From: Nanogingivalis sp963545035
GTDB taxonomy: Bacteria; Patescibacteriota; Saccharimonadia; Saccharimonadales; Saccharimonadaceae
Reading direction: 5' to 3'
DNA length: 42,163 nucleotides
Assembly: GCA_963545035.1 (NCBI GenBank)
Contig: CAUUHU010000002.1
Coordinates: 1 to 42,163 of the forward strand
Shown one piece after another: positions 29,512 to 38,532 of the stretch. Within the stretch, counting starts at the first letter, position 1; every line of letters begins with the position of its first letter. Under the pieces are notes generated by a model, which ran no database searches, was not told the DNA's origin, and saw only the letters and a program-made list of their open reading frames with translations. Both the position numbers and the translations under genes were made by a program.

Positions 29512-32322
29512 CTAAAGAATATTTTTCAGATATTTTCCAGTCCAGCTTTTTTCAACTTTCGAAACTTGTTCTGGAGTTCCAGTTGCTACAACAGTTCCAC
29601 CACCAGCACCACCTTCTGGTCCCATATCAATTAGCCAATCGGCACTTTTAACCACATCCAAGTTATGCTCGATAATCACCATTGAATTACCAGCATCAAC
29701 CAAACGATTTAAAATAGAAAGCAATCTTTTTACATCTGCGTTGTGAAGACCAGTCGTTGGTTCGTCTAAAATATACATTGTCTTCCCGGTCGAAGTACGC
29801 GCAAGTTCGGTTGCGAGCTTAATTCGCTGTGCCTCTCCGCCCGAGAATGTCGTTGCAGGCTGACCAAGCTTAATATAACCCAGACCAACTTCTTGAATTG
29901 TTTTTAATTTTCGATAAATTGCGGGGATATTTTCGAAAAACTCTGTCGCTTCATCAATTGTCATCTCTAAGACATCCGAAATTGTTTTTCCTTTATAAAG
30001 AATCTCTAACGCCTCTCGATTATATCGCTTACCGTGACAAACATCACATTCCACATAAACGTCCGGCAAAAAGTGCATTTCAATTTTAATAACACCATCG
30101 CCCTGACAATTCTCACAGCGACCACCTTTAACATTAAAGCTAAATCGACCAGCTTTATATCCACGGATATTTGCTTCAGGCGTGCCAGCAAAAAGTTCAC
30201 GAATTTGAGTGAAGACACCCGTGTAAGTTGCCGGGTTCGAACGCGGCGTGCGGCCAATTGCGCTCTGGTCAATCACAATTGCTTTATCAAGTTTTTCCAA
30301 ACCTAAAATTTCATCATGGGCACCAGGAACTTCTTGAGCACGATGCTTTCGTGCCAGCAATTCTTTACTTAAAATTTCGTTAACTAAGGTTGATTTTCCA
30401 CTTCCTGAAACGCCAGAAACTACCGTCATTACGCCCAACGGAATTTCAACATCGATATTTTTCAAATTATTTTCATGTGCATTTTTGATTACTAGCTTTT
30501 CATTCTTTTGAATTTTGCGTCGGTTTTTTGGTGTTTGAATTTTATCTTCGCCACTTAAAAACTTTCCCGTTAATGATTTTGGATTTTTCGAAACCTCCTC
30601 AGGTGTGCCAGAAGCTACAATCATTCCGCCATTTACGCCAGCGCCAGGACCAACATCAACTAGCCAATCCGCCGCCCGAATCGTGTCTTCATCATGCTCT
30701 ACCACCAAAACGGTGTTGTTTAAATCCCGGAGGTTTTTTAGCGTTGCAATCAGCTTGTCGTTATCTCGTTGATGAAGCCCAATTGATGGCTCATCGAGAA
30801 CATAAAGCACACCTTGAAGACCAGAGCCGATTTGCGTCGCTAAACGAATTCGCTGCGCCTCACCGCCGCTCAAAGTGTTTGCTGCGCGCGAAAGCTCCAA
30901 ATAATTCAAGCCAACATTATTCATAAAACCTAATCTCGAAGAAATCTCTTTTAGAATTTGAGTTGAAATAAACTTTTGCTGCTCGTTTAATTCTAAATTC
31001 TTAAAGAGCTCGACTGCCTCATCAATTGCAAGATCACAAATCTCAACGATGTTCAAACCGGCCACCGTCACAGCAAGAACAACTGGCTTTAAACGTTTTC
31101 CGCCACAAGTTTGGCATTTTCGAACGCGCATAAATCTTTCGATATCCTTGCGCTGAAATTCACTATCCGTATCCCGATGGCGACGCTCCAAATTCGGAAT
31201 TACACCTTCAAAATTCATACTATAAACCCGTCCGTTCATTTCGATCGGATATTTTTCATCTGTTTTTGTGCCGTATAAAATAATTTCAATTGCCTCTTTC
31301 GAAAGTTTTTTAGTTGGGACTTTTGTTGAAAATCCATGGCGTTTTGCAACTTCCTCAAGCAATTTAATTCGATAGCCTTTCTCCATCACACGATTATACG
31401 GACGAATTGCTCCTTCGGAAATCGTCAAATTTGGCGAAAGTACTAATTCTGGGTCAATCTCCATTCTCGTTCCAAGCCCAGAACAAGTTTCACAAGCTCC
31501 TTGCGGCGCGTTGAATGAGAACAATCGCGGTTCAAGCTCGGGAATATGCTCATCTGGGTGAAGTTCACAAGCGTAACGTTGCGAGAAGATTTTAACTTCG
31601 CCAGTTTCATCATTTAAAACCTCAAGAATTCCATTTGTCATGTCTAGAGCTTGTTCAACACTTTGAGCTAAACGTGTTCGCATTTCTTTCGAAAGAACTA
31701 GACGATCAACTACAATCTCAATATTGTGCTTAATATTTTTTTCAAGCTCAGGGAATTCGTCTAAAGAGTAAATTACACCGTCAACACGAGCGCGAGCAAA
31801 ACCTTTTTTCGAAAATTCAACAGGTACGTGCGCAAATTCACCTTTTTTAGATTTTGCAATTGGTGCAATCAAAATTAATCGAGAACCTTCTTTGAGATTC
31901 ATAATCCCATCAACAATGCTTTGTGGCGTACGGCGAACCACATCTCGGCCACAAATTGGACAATGCGGAGTACCAATTCGTGCAAAAAGAAGACGCAAAT
32001 AATCATAAATTTCAGTTACAGTCGCTACGGTTGAACGCGGATTTCGGCAAGTAGATTTTTGATCAATTGAAATTGCAGGACTAAGTCCAGTAATTTGATC
32101 TACATCTGGCTTATCCATTGTGCCCAAAAATTGTCGTGCATAAGAATTAAGGCTCTCCATGTAGCGACGCTGGCCTTCCGCGTAAATCGTATCAAATGCC
32201 AAACTAGACTTTCCACTACCAGAAAGCCCTGTTATTACCACTAATTTATCGCGCGGAATCTTTAAATCTACATTTTTTAAATTATGCTCGCGCGCGCCCT
32301 TAATTTCCAAAAAATCCGCCAT
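29512..32322 (-). CDS. uvrA: UvrA, excinuclease ABC subunit A
   Basis: 936 aa, full length. Two ABC modules: first Walker A G-L-S-G-S-G-K-S (31-38) and signature L-S-G-G-E-A-Q-R, second G-V-S-G-S-G-K-S and F-S-G-G-E-A-Q-R. Zinc sites: C-P-I-C, a C-E-L-H/C-E-T-C pair, and C-E-N-C...C-D-V-C. Recognises bulky DNA damage with UvrB and hands over to UvrC (encoded at 15143). AAGGAG before the ATG; an extended -10 TGGTATAAT lies about 25 nt upstream. Confidence 0.98.
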   Translation of the reverse strand: MADFLEIKGAREHNLKNVDLKIPRDKLVVITGLSGSGKSSLAFDTIYAEGQRRYMESLNSYARQFLGTMDKPDVDQITGLSPAISIDQKSTCRNPRSTVATVTEIYDYLRLLFARIGTPHCPICGRDVVRRTPQSIVDGIMNLKEGSRLILIAPIAKSKKGEFAHVPVEFSKKGFARARVDGVIYSLDEFPELEKNIKHNIEIVVDRLVLSKEMRTRLAQSVEQALDMTNGILEVLNDETGEVKIFSQRYACELHPDEHIPELEPRLFSFNAPQGACETCSGLGTRMEIDPELVLSPNLTISEGAIRPYNRVMEKGYRIKLLEEVAKRHGFSTKVPTKKLSKEAIEIILYGTKTDEKYPIEMNGRVYSMNFEGVIPNLERRHRDTDSEFQRKDIERFMRVRKCQTCGGKRLKPVVLAVTVAGLNIVEICDLAIDEAVELFKNLELNEQQKFISTQILKEISSRLGFMNNVGLNYLELSRAANTLSGGEAQRIRLATQIGSGLQGVLYVLDEPSIGLHQRDNDKLIATLKNLRDLNNTVLVVEHDEDTIRAADWLVDVGPGAGVNGGMIVASGTPEEVSKNPKSLTGKFLSGEDKIQTPKNRRKIQKNEKLVIKNAHENNLKNIDVEIPLGVMTVVSGVSGSGKSTLVNEILSKELLARKHRAQEVPGAHDEILGLEKLDKAIVIDQSAIGRTPRSNPATYTGVFTQIRELFAGTPEANIRGYKAGRFSFNVKGGRCENCQGDGVIKIEMHFLPDVYVECDVCHGKRYNREALEILYKGKTISDVLEMTIDEATEFFENIPAIYRKLKTIQEVGLGYIKLGQPATTFSGGEAQRIKLATELARTSTGKTMYILDEPTTGLHNADVKRLLSILNRLVDAGNSMVIIEHNLDVVKSADWLIDMGPEGGAGGGTVVATGTPEQVSKVEKSWTGKYLKNIL

Positions 32323-32403
32323 AATTCTCCTTTATTATTCGAACTATTATACCATATTTTTTGAATTCCCTCCAGAGTCGCAAACTCCCAAAACTGTTTC
32401 AGG

Positions 32404-32907
32404 CTATTTTTCTTCATTTAAAATTTCACTAATTTCACTTTTCGAAAGCTCGCGCCAACACTTTTTATCATTTTCGAAAATACTAATTTGCAAATCATTA
32501 AAAGGAATTCTATTTGTTTCACACCATTTTAACATTTTCACCAAATTTTCAATATAAAAAGTAATTCCATCAAAACCAAAATCATAATTTTTAAAATTAA
32601 TGCGCGTTTTGTTTGGATTATTTTTCGCTGAAATTTCTACAAAGTCCTTAACCGCAAAATCTGGGTAATCCAAAGCCTCGCCCATCAAGCGCGTTTTTTC
32701 TTCAAGATTATCAGTATAATTCAGCTTTTCCGCCTTTAAGTATTTCTCTAAATTTTCCTGGTTTCGAAAAGCAAAAAGTCTGATTTTTGACTTTGTGTGA
32801 TTTTTATTCCAAATTTTGTGCGTATAAATATTCTTTCGAAAAAATATTTTCCAGTAAAATAATTCGATTATTTCTGCTAAATTTGAATTTTGAAAATCCA
32901 AAATCAT
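32404..32907 (-). CDS. Unrecognised protein downstream of trmB
   Basis: Start placed at ATG 32907 (167 aa) because GGAAGG lies 9 nt upstream; in-frame ATG 32943 and TTG 32979 are possible longer starts. Basic N-terminal half with aromatic residues (F-Y-W-K-I-F-F-R-K), acidic C-terminal half; soluble. Same strand as trmB, about 90 nt downstream, so probably the end of the aspS operon. No family recognised. Confidence 0.55.
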   Translation of the reverse strand: MILDFQNSNLAEIIELFYWKIFFRKNIYTHKIWNKNHTKSKIRLFAFRNQENLEKYLKAEKLNYTDNLEEKTRLMGEALDYPDFAVKDFVEISAKNNPNKTRINFKNYDFGFDGITFYIENLVKMLKWCETNRIPFNDLQISIFENDKKCWRELSKSEISEILNEEK

Positions 32908-32993
32908 CGAACTTCGCCTTCCTTTTTGAAAGGCTTTTCGCATCTTTTTCTTTATCGCAATCAATGTTGTATATCCCAAAAAGTAAGATATTT

Positions 32994-33650
32994 TTATTCT
33001 TTTGGCGGTGTAGCTTTTACGAAGTTAATTTTTAAACCTTCATTCGTGAAACGTTTTTCATAAGTGGTCATCACTTTGTAATTTTCGTTTAAATTGCTTT
33101 CATGAAGGTCGAAACTAAGGCGTTCAATTCGCCAGCCTTCCGCTACAAGTTGTTCCAAACTCCAATCGAAAAGATCTTTAGCGTCAGTTTTAAAATATAA
33201 AGCGCCGTTTTCTGCTAATAATTTTGCATAAATTCGCAAAAAAGTTGGGTGAGTTAATCGACGACCAGCGTTTCGGTTCCGTGGATATGGATCTGGAAAT
33301 GTAACCCAAAGATATTTTACCGAATTCTCAACGAAAGCATCAAGAAGTTGATCGGCTCGAGCCCTTAAAAAGCGAATATTTTTTATACCGTCCTGTTCGG
33401 CTTTAATTGCACCTTTAACCAGCCTATCCGCTTTAACATCAACTGCTACAAAATTCTTAGTTGGATTTTTTGCCGCTAAAGCTTCGCTGAAAAATCCAGT
33501 TCCGGCCCCAATTTCGAGGTTATCAATTTCAGCATTTTCCTTATTCCACTCGTCAAATTCAAAACAAATTGCAGAATTATTAAAAAGTGCAAATTTATAA
33601 AGTTTGCGCTTTCGAGTAATTATAAAATCTTTCGGGTTTAAAAAAGCCAT
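32994..33650 (-). CDS. trmB: tRNA (guanine-N7-)-methyltransferase
   Basis: 218 aa. SAM-binding motif L-E-I-G-A-G-T-G-F-F (45-54), V-A-V-D-V-K (acidic ribose-binding residue), and the TrmB signature F-P-D-P-Y-P-R-N-R...R-R-L (118-131, with Y where W is more usual). Forms m7G46 in tRNA variable loops. AGGAG precedes the ATG. It belongs to the run aspS / envelope gene / envelope gene / trmB. Confidence 0.92.
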   Translation of the reverse strand: MAFLNPKDFIITRKRKLYKFALFNNSAICFEFDEWNKENAEIDNLEIGAGTGFFSEALAAKNPTKNFVAVDVKADRLVKGAIKAEQDGIKNIRFLRARADQLLDAFVENSVKYLWVTFPDPYPRNRNAGRRLTHPTFLRIYAKLLAENGALYFKTDAKDLFDWSLEQLVAEGWRIERLSFDLHESNLNENYKVMTTYEKRFTNEGLKINFVKATPPKE

Positions 33651-33659
33651 GTTTCTCCT

Positions 33660-34073
33660 TTACTGATCCGTTATTTTTAAAGCTTCATCGCTAAGAGAAT
33701 TTTCATTAAACTCATTTGCATGAATTTTATTGCGTGCATGTGAATAAAACAACTCGAAATTTGCCATTTCTTTACTCGAAAGTCCACCTTGCGGAGAAAA
33801 GTCTTCGTCTTTCTCGAATTGCTTACGTTTTTCTTCCTCTTTCTTCGCCTTTTTCTGAGCCTCACGCGCTTCTTGCAAAACTGGTCGACTCAAATCAAGC
33901 TGGATTGTCCCATCGGCAGTATATAGAGCCAGACTTGCAACTACCAAAACGACTGTAATCCCCAAACTTCCAGTAATAAATATAATTAGATTCCTAGAAC
34001 CGTTGACTTCTTTTTGCGGTCGTGATGATAGAATGGTAATTTTCTTTTTAATTTTTTTCCAAAAATCACTCAT
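33660..34073 (-). CDS. Single-pass membrane protein with charged coiled-coil segment
   Basis: 137 aa. Basic N-terminus (residues 1-25), one TM helix at ~28-50 (L-I-I-F-I-T-G-S-L-G-I-T-V-V-L-V-V-A-S-L), then external D-L-S-R-P, a strongly charged Ala/Glu/Lys coiled coil (~68-92) and a soluble tail. The ATG overlaps the end of the upstream gene (8 nt), with AGGAG upstream, so the two envelope genes are coupled and may form a complex. Unrecognised family. Confidence 0.7.
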   Translation of the reverse strand: MSDFWKKIKKKITILSSRPQKEVNGSRNLIIFITGSLGITVVLVVASLALYTADGTIQLDLSRPVLQEAREAQKKAKKEEEKRKQFEKDEDFSPQGGLSSKEMANFELFYSHARNKIHANEFNENSLSDEALKITDQ

Positions 34074-34641
34074 TTGCTGCTCCTGTTGTGTTTTTCAAGA
34101 CAAATTCATGAACTTGAATGCCATATTTTTCGGCAATTTCGCTTAATTTTGTCGTATTATAGCTTACTTCTCGTCGCAATTTTCGAACTTTTTCAAGCTT
34201 TAAATAAAATTCTCTTGGATTTTTTACACAATCCTGAGTGGTTAGTTCTGAAAGTTCGCGCTCATAATTTTGAAAATTATCTCTAAAATAGCGGAAATTT
34301 TCATCAAATTCTGCCGTTAATGAAATTAACCCCGCATCATTTTTCTTATTCAAAGCAATCCGTGCATTAAAATTCGACATCAATTCATTCGAGATTTTTT
34401 CATAATCTTTACCTAAATTGACTCGCTTTAAGGCATCTTCTGAACGTAGCTTTTTCAAATCTTTCTTTAAATCTGTACATTTTTCACTGATTTTCGAAAG
34501 CTGTACATCTGTTGGCTTTTCCTTCGCGGCTTCTTCAGCAAAAACCACCTTTGAAAATTGCACCACGATTAACAAACCGCACAATGCGAAAACTATTAAA
34601 AATCCAAATTTTTTTCGAAAATTAACCAATTTAGTCCTCAT
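34066..34641 (-). CDS. Exported or anchored coiled-coil protein
   Basis: 191 aa from ATG 34641, which overlaps the aspS stop region (10 nt); a TTG 5 codons earlier is possible. The N-terminus is a signal-like sequence: R-T-K-L-V-N-F-R-K-K then a hydrophobic core (~12-32) ending V-V-F-A-E-E, possibly cleaved after A. The rest is helical (K-C-T-D-L-K-K-D-L-K-K-L). Two Cys (in E-K-C-T and Q-D-C-V) could form a disulfide outside the membrane. Translationally coupled to aspS upstream and to the 137-aa gene downstream. Unknown function. Confidence 0.7.
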   Translation of the reverse strand: MRTKLVNFRKKFGFLIVFALCGLLIVVQFSKVVFAEEAAKEKPTDVQLSKISEKCTDLKKDLKKLRSEDALKRVNLGKDYEKISNELMSNFNARIALNKKNDAGLISLTAEFDENFRYFRDNFQNYERELSELTTQDCVKNPREFYLKLEKVRKLRREVSYNTTKLSEIAEKYGIQVHEFVLKNTTGAANE

Positions 34642-36397
34642 CTTCAGCGATTTCAATTTTTAATTCTTTTAACTGATTTTCATCAACCATGCTTGGCGAG
34701 CTCATCATTACATCAACACCCGAACCATTCTTAGGAAATGCTACAACTTCACGAATATTCTCTTCATCCATCAAAATCATGAAAATTCGATCAAGCCCAA
34801 AAGCACAACCAGCGTGAGGTGGCGCACCAAATTTGAAAGCATTTAGCATTGCGCCAAATTTAGCCTCAACATATTTTTTATCATATCCAAGAAGTCCGAA
34901 AGCTTCATACATTACTTCTGGATTATGATTTCGAACAGCGCCCGAACAAATTTCATAACCGTTCATCACCATGTCATATTGATCAGCTTTAATTGCCAAT
35001 TTTTCAACATCAGTTTTAGCATTTCGAAGAGCTTCAACGCCACCTTTTGGCATTGAAAACGGATTATGGCCAAAATCAACTTTCTGATTTTTCTCATCAA
35101 ATTCATAAAATGGAAAATCAACAACCCAAGCCAAAGCAACTTCATCATTATTTTTTAGGTTGAAGAAAGTGGCAAATTCATTTCGAAGGCGACCCAAAAC
35201 TTTATTCACAACTTCACGTTTATCTGCGCCAAAGAAAATCGCATCACCATCTTCAGCACCGGTTTCTTCTTTAATTTTCGAAAGTTCATTTTCGTTCAAG
35301 AATTTAACAATTGGACTTTTTGCTTCACCTTCAGTATATGTAATATAAGCCAAACCGCCAGCGCCCTCACTTTTAGCAATTTCAGTAAAATTATCAATCT
35401 GTTTACGGCTCAAACTTGCACCATTTTTTACACAAATCGCTTTTACGCATTCAGCATTCTTAAACACGCCAAATTCAGTTTCAGCCAATGTATTATTCAA
35501 ATCAATCAATTCCATTCCAAAACGTAAATCAGGCTTATCGCTACCGTATTTGTCCATCGCAACTTCATAAGGAATCCGTGGAATTTCTTCGCTCAAAAGT
35601 TTCTTTCCAGCAAAATTTTTAACCAAATCTTTAATGAGAACTTCCATTTCAGTTCGAATTTCTTCACCACTTTCAACAAAAGCCTTCTCGAGATCTAATT
35701 GATAAAAATCGCCATAAAGCCTATCCGCACGCGGATCTTCATCACGGAAACAAGTAGCAATTTGATAGTATTTATCAATTCCACCAACCATTAAAAGCTG
35801 TTTGAACTGCTGTGGAGCTTGTGGTAAAGCATAGAATTTTCCAGGATGAACACGACTTGGAATTAAGAAATCGCGTGCACCTTCTGGACTAGAATTTGCA
35901 AGAATCGGCGTTGCAATTTCAACGAATTCATGGTTTTCCATAAATTTTCGAATTTCACGATAAAATTCTGCACGGCGACGCAACATTTTTTGCATTTTTT
36001 CACGACGCAAATCCAAGAAACGATACTTCAAGCGCAATTCTTCATTTGATTTTTGACCATTATCAGAAACTGTAACAGGTAGCGGTTCGCTTCGATTTAA
36101 AATTTCAAAATCTTCAACCACCAATTCGATATCACCTGTCAAAATATGCGGATTTTTTAAGTTTTCATCTCGCTCCTTAACTACACCAGTCGCTGACACA
36201 ACAAACTCATCCCGACATTTTTCTGCCAACTCAAAACTATCCATAAAATCTGGCGAAATTACGAGTTGAAGCAATCCAGAATGATCCCGTAAATCAATAA
36301 AAATTAAACCACCATGATCACGCCGAGAATTAACCCAGCCCTTTACTGTAATTTTTTCACCCACCATATTTTTTGAATTTTTCGTAAGCGTTCGCAT
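34631..36397 (-). CDS. aspS: Aspartyl-tRNA synthetase
   Basis: 588 aa, bacterial type. N-terminal OB fold (G-W-V-N-S-R-R-D-H-G-G-L-I-F-I-D-L-R-D), class II motif 2 region F-R-D-E-D-P-R-A-D-R, the bacterial GAD insertion, and motif 3 G-C-A-F-G-L-D-R-I near the end. Charges tRNA-Asp; whether it also charges tRNA-Asn (tRNA-Asn is at 24215) cannot be told from here. AGGAG before the ATG. Confidence 0.97.
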   Translation of the reverse strand: MRTLTKNSKNMVGEKITVKGWVNSRRDHGGLIFIDLRDHSGLLQLVISPDFMDSFELAEKCRDEFVVSATGVVKERDENLKNPHILTGDIELVVEDFEILNRSEPLPVTVSDNGQKSNEELRLKYRFLDLRREKMQKMLRRRAEFYREIRKFMENHEFVEIATPILANSSPEGARDFLIPSRVHPGKFYALPQAPQQFKQLLMVGGIDKYYQIATCFRDEDPRADRLYGDFYQLDLEKAFVESGEEIRTEMEVLIKDLVKNFAGKKLLSEEIPRIPYEVAMDKYGSDKPDLRFGMELIDLNNTLAETEFGVFKNAECVKAICVKNGASLSRKQIDNFTEIAKSEGAGGLAYITYTEGEAKSPIVKFLNENELSKIKEETGAEDGDAIFFGADKREVVNKVLGRLRNEFATFFNLKNNDEVALAWVVDFPFYEFDEKNQKVDFGHNPFSMPKGGVEALRNAKTDVEKLAIKADQYDMVMNGYEICSGAVRNHNPEVMYEAFGLLGYDKKYVEAKFGAMLNAFKFGAPPHAGCAFGLDRIFMILMDEENIREVVAFPKNGSGVDVMMSSPSMVDENQLKELKIEIAEDED

Positions 36398-36444
36398 ATT
36401 TCTCCTAATTTCTGAATTAACTCTTTATATTTTACCACATTTTA

Positions 36445-37344
36445 CTATTTTTTGCGAATGAAATCTGTTAAATTGACAATTCCGGCTAGATCGCCATTTT
36501 TTTCAAGCAAGATTGCATAATTTTTATCTTTCGAAATCATTTTTTCGAAAGCATCTAATGCACTAACATTCGACTTTAATGAGAAAAAATCCTCACGCAT
36601 CACTTTTTGCGCTTTTTTCGAATCGCCCGAATCTATTTTAGTAATATCCTCTAAGAAAATTACGCCCTTAACACTAGTTTCCTCCGAATTCATTACTGGA
36701 AAAATATTTTGTTTCGTTTTAAAAAGTTCATCAATAATCAACGGTGTTAATAAATCATTTGCATGGATAATAGCCATTTTTTCGCCTGAAATTCCTTTCT
36801 CCAAAGCAATCTCATCTTTAAGCTCAAAAATTTTTTCAATCCATTTCTGTTCGTTTTTATCTAAGATTTGGCGATGCTTCTCTAAAAAATGCAAAAGTTC
36901 CTCTTTAGAGTAAAAAGCCCAGGGCTGTTTTTTATTCGCCATTTTCGAAAGTCGATTTTGAATTCGCAAATTTTGCGCAAAATAAATTCCACCAAAAACT
37001 GGAATAGCTTTTCGATTAATTTTTGAGGCAATGTTTGAAAGCACGCCACTTTTTAAAATACCTTTCGAAACCAAGAAAACCACAAAAATAATTAACGCTG
37101 CTTGGTAAAAATCAACGACTTTTGCAAATGAAACCACTGATAGAATCATTAAAGCACAGCCAAAATAGCGCAAAAAATAATTATAAACTGGGGCAAATTT
37201 CTTTTTATTGAGCATCTTTTCTGCTCGCTTATCGCCAGCATCAATTCGGCGCTGAAGCTCAAATTCCGAAAAGTCAACTTCTTTTTCCTTTAACGAAAAA
37301 ACAACAAGCATTAAAATTAAGAAAAATATACTTACTAATAGCAT
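36445..37344 (-). CDS. CNNM/CorC-like membrane protein with CBS domain pair
   Basis: 299 aa. One TM helix at the very N-terminus (M-L-L-V-S-I-F-F-L-I-L-M-L-V-V-F-S-L), a second hydrophobic region at ~55-95, then a soluble part whose residues ~180-298 form two CBS repeats (M-A-I-I-H-A-N-D, I-F-P-V-M-N-S, K-V-M-R-E-D-F-F-S-L, Y-A-I-L-L-E-K-N-G-D-L-A-G-I-V-N-L-T-D-F). The order recalls CorC/TlyC/CNNM proteins, with a reduced membrane part. CBS pairs bind adenine nucleotides. TACAAT lies 6 nt before the ATG, suggesting a leaderless mRNA. Confidence 0.75.
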   Translation of the reverse strand: MLLVSIFFLILMLVVFSLKEKEVDFSEFELQRRIDAGDKRAEKMLNKKKFAPVYNYFLRYFGCALMILSVVSFAKVVDFYQAALIIFVVFLVSKGILKSGVLSNIASKINRKAIPVFGGIYFAQNLRIQNRLSKMANKKQPWAFYSKEELLHFLEKHRQILDKNEQKWIEKIFELKDEIALEKGISGEKMAIIHANDLLTPLIIDELFKTKQNIFPVMNSEETSVKGVIFLEDITKIDSGDSKKAQKVMREDFFSLKSNVSALDAFEKMISKDKNYAILLEKNGDLAGIVNLTDFIRKK

Positions 37345-37350
37345 GTCCTA

Positions 37351-37358
37351 ATTGTACC
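37351..37358 (-). promoter_or_regulatory. Extended -10 of the CBS-domain gene, leaderless type
   Basis: TACAAT (37351-37356) preceded by GG of a TGG element, 6 nt before the ATG. The intervening TAGGAC could alternatively serve as a weak ribosome site. Confidence 0.5.
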
Positions 37359-37424
37359 ATATTTTAGCAATTTTGAAAAAGCTTATTTTTATGATAAAAT
37401 GGTAATAGTTAATGAAAGGAGATT

Positions 37425-38156
37425 ATGGCTCAAAAGAAAGATAAGGCAAAAAACCTTGCTAAATTTAAGGATTTTGTCGATGATAATAAATTTGCAATAG
37501 CTTTTAGTGTTCTAGTCGTAGCTTTTTTGGGTGGAATTATTTGGCTATCAAGTCTTGAAAAAATCGATTTAAGCAAAGTTGATATCAGCAAAGAAATTCC
37601 CGCTTCTTCAGATTCTGGAAATATTGCAGAACATGTTTACTCAAAGAGTGATTCAAAAGTCACACTAATTGAATACGGTGATTATCAATGCCCTGGATGT
37701 AAAACCGCATCAAGTAGAATTAAGGCTATTGCGGAAGAATATAAAGGGAAGATTAATTTAATTTTTCGAAACTATCCATTAGTTTCAATTCACCCTAACG
37801 CCCTAGCTGCTGCCAGTGTCGCAGAAGCCGCCGGACTTCAAGGCAAGTACTGGGAAATGCACGACTTGCTTTATGATAAACAAGACGAATGGACATCTGC
37901 AACAGCTAATGACCGAATGGATTACTTCATAGAGTATGCAAACGAACTTAAATTGAACATTGACCAATTTAAAAAAGATGTCGAGAGCGAAAACGTTAAG
38001 GCAAAAATTAAATTCGACCAAGCTGTTGGCGCAAAAGCAAAAGTTTCAGGTACGCCATCTTTCACTCTAAACGGAAAAGACCTAGACTCAAAAATCTGGG
38101 GTGACGACTCGAAACTAAAAGCCGCTTTAGATGAAGCGATAAATTCCAATAAATAG
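37425..38156 (+). CDS. Membrane-anchored DsbA-family thiol-disulfide oxidoreductase
   Basis: 243 aa. Basic start, one TM helix at ~24-43 serving as an anchor, then a thioredoxin-fold domain from ~77: V-T-L-I-E-Y-G-D-Y-Q-C-P-G-C (C89, C92), F-R-N-Y-P-L, helical insertion, and the cis-proline loop G-T-P-S-F. This is the Thioredoxin_4 / BdbD-DsbA-like family that introduces disulfides in exported proteins. GAAAGGAG precedes the ATG, TAAAAT is about 30 nt upstream. Several envelope proteins in the window have paired cysteines that could be its clients. Confidence 0.93.
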   Translation: MAQKKDKAKNLAKFKDFVDDNKFAIAFSVLVVAFLGGIIWLSSLEKIDLSKVDISKEIPASSDSGNIAEHVYSKSDSKVTLIEYGDYQCPGCKTASSRIKAIAEEYKGKINLIFRNYPLVSIHPNALAAASVAEAAGLQGKYWEMHDLLYDKQDEWTSATANDRMDYFIEYANELKLNIDQFKKDVESENVKAKIKFDQAVGAKAKVSGTPSFTLNGKDLDSKIWGDDSKLKAALDEAINSNK

Positions 38157-38177
38157 TATTAAAAAATTTATTATAAT

Positions 38178-38217
38178 AAAAATCTCACCCGCAAAATGGA
38201 TGAGATTTTATTTTTTG
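38178..38217. terminator. Bidirectional terminator after the DsbA-like gene
   Basis: AAAATCTCA / TGAGATTTT stem with two further G-C pairs and an A-rich loop; T-rich on the plus side. The facing 30-aa ORF also ends here. Confidence 0.8.
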
Positions 38218-38224
38218 TCACTTT

Positions 38225-38317
38225 TTATTGTTCAATGTAGCGTTGCCATTCAGCAGGCACCACATCCACCGCAATTATTTTCTTCCTTGAAGGAGGAAAA
38301 TTGATTTTGATAGGCAT
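38225..38317 (-). CDS. 30-aa small protein with its own promoter
   Basis: ATG 38317 with AAAGGAG exactly 5 nt upstream. The product begins M-P-I-K-I-N-F-P-P-S-R-K-K, ends P-A-E-W-Q-R-Y-I-E-Q; no hydrophobic segment. It has a consensus-type promoter, an 80-nt leader and a terminator, which is why I call it a gene despite its length. Alternatively the transcript is a small RNA with an incidental ORF. Confidence 0.55.
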   Translation of the reverse strand: MPIKINFPPSRKKIIAVDVVPAEWQRYIEQ

Positions 38318-38397
38318 GCGTTCTCCTTTTATTTGTGCAACTCACGCGCTCGACCGATATTTCAATACTATAATTTTACGTTTTTGCGCGAGCCTAT
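38318..38397 (-). promoter_or_regulatory. Structured leader of the 30-aa ORF
   Basis: CTCGCGC near the 5' end pairs with GCGTGAG about 20 nt before the ribosome site (7 bp, one G-U), closing a loop of about 40 nt. It is the most GC-rich spot in the surrounding AT-rich gap. The remaining gap up to 38532 shows only the promoter. Confidence 0.4.
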
Positions 38398-38401
38398 TAA
38401 T

Positions 38402-38430
38402 CATTCTATCAAAAAAAATAACAAAAGTCA
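38402..38430 (-). promoter_or_regulatory. Promoter of the 30-aa ORF
   Basis: TTGACT (38425-38430), 17-nt T-rich spacer, TAGAAT (38402-38407). Same type as the promoters of the other orphan genes. Confidence 0.7.
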
Positions 38431-38532
38431 AGAAAACACGCTATTTTCGTTTCGCCTCCTAAAAACCTCTTAGCGCTTATACTTATATAATACCTTATTT
38501 TATACACAAGCGCAATAGTTTTTTAAAACTTT

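Noticed and set aside
30528..30926. 132-codon plus-strand ORF inside uvrA
   Set aside because: Antisense to a conserved part of UvrA, with low-complexity composition and no promoter or ribosome site.
38281..38310. Plus-strand AAGGAGG near 38290 as a ribosome site for a plus-strand gene
   Set aside because: No useful ORF follows; the string is the complement of codons in the 30-aa minus-strand ORF.
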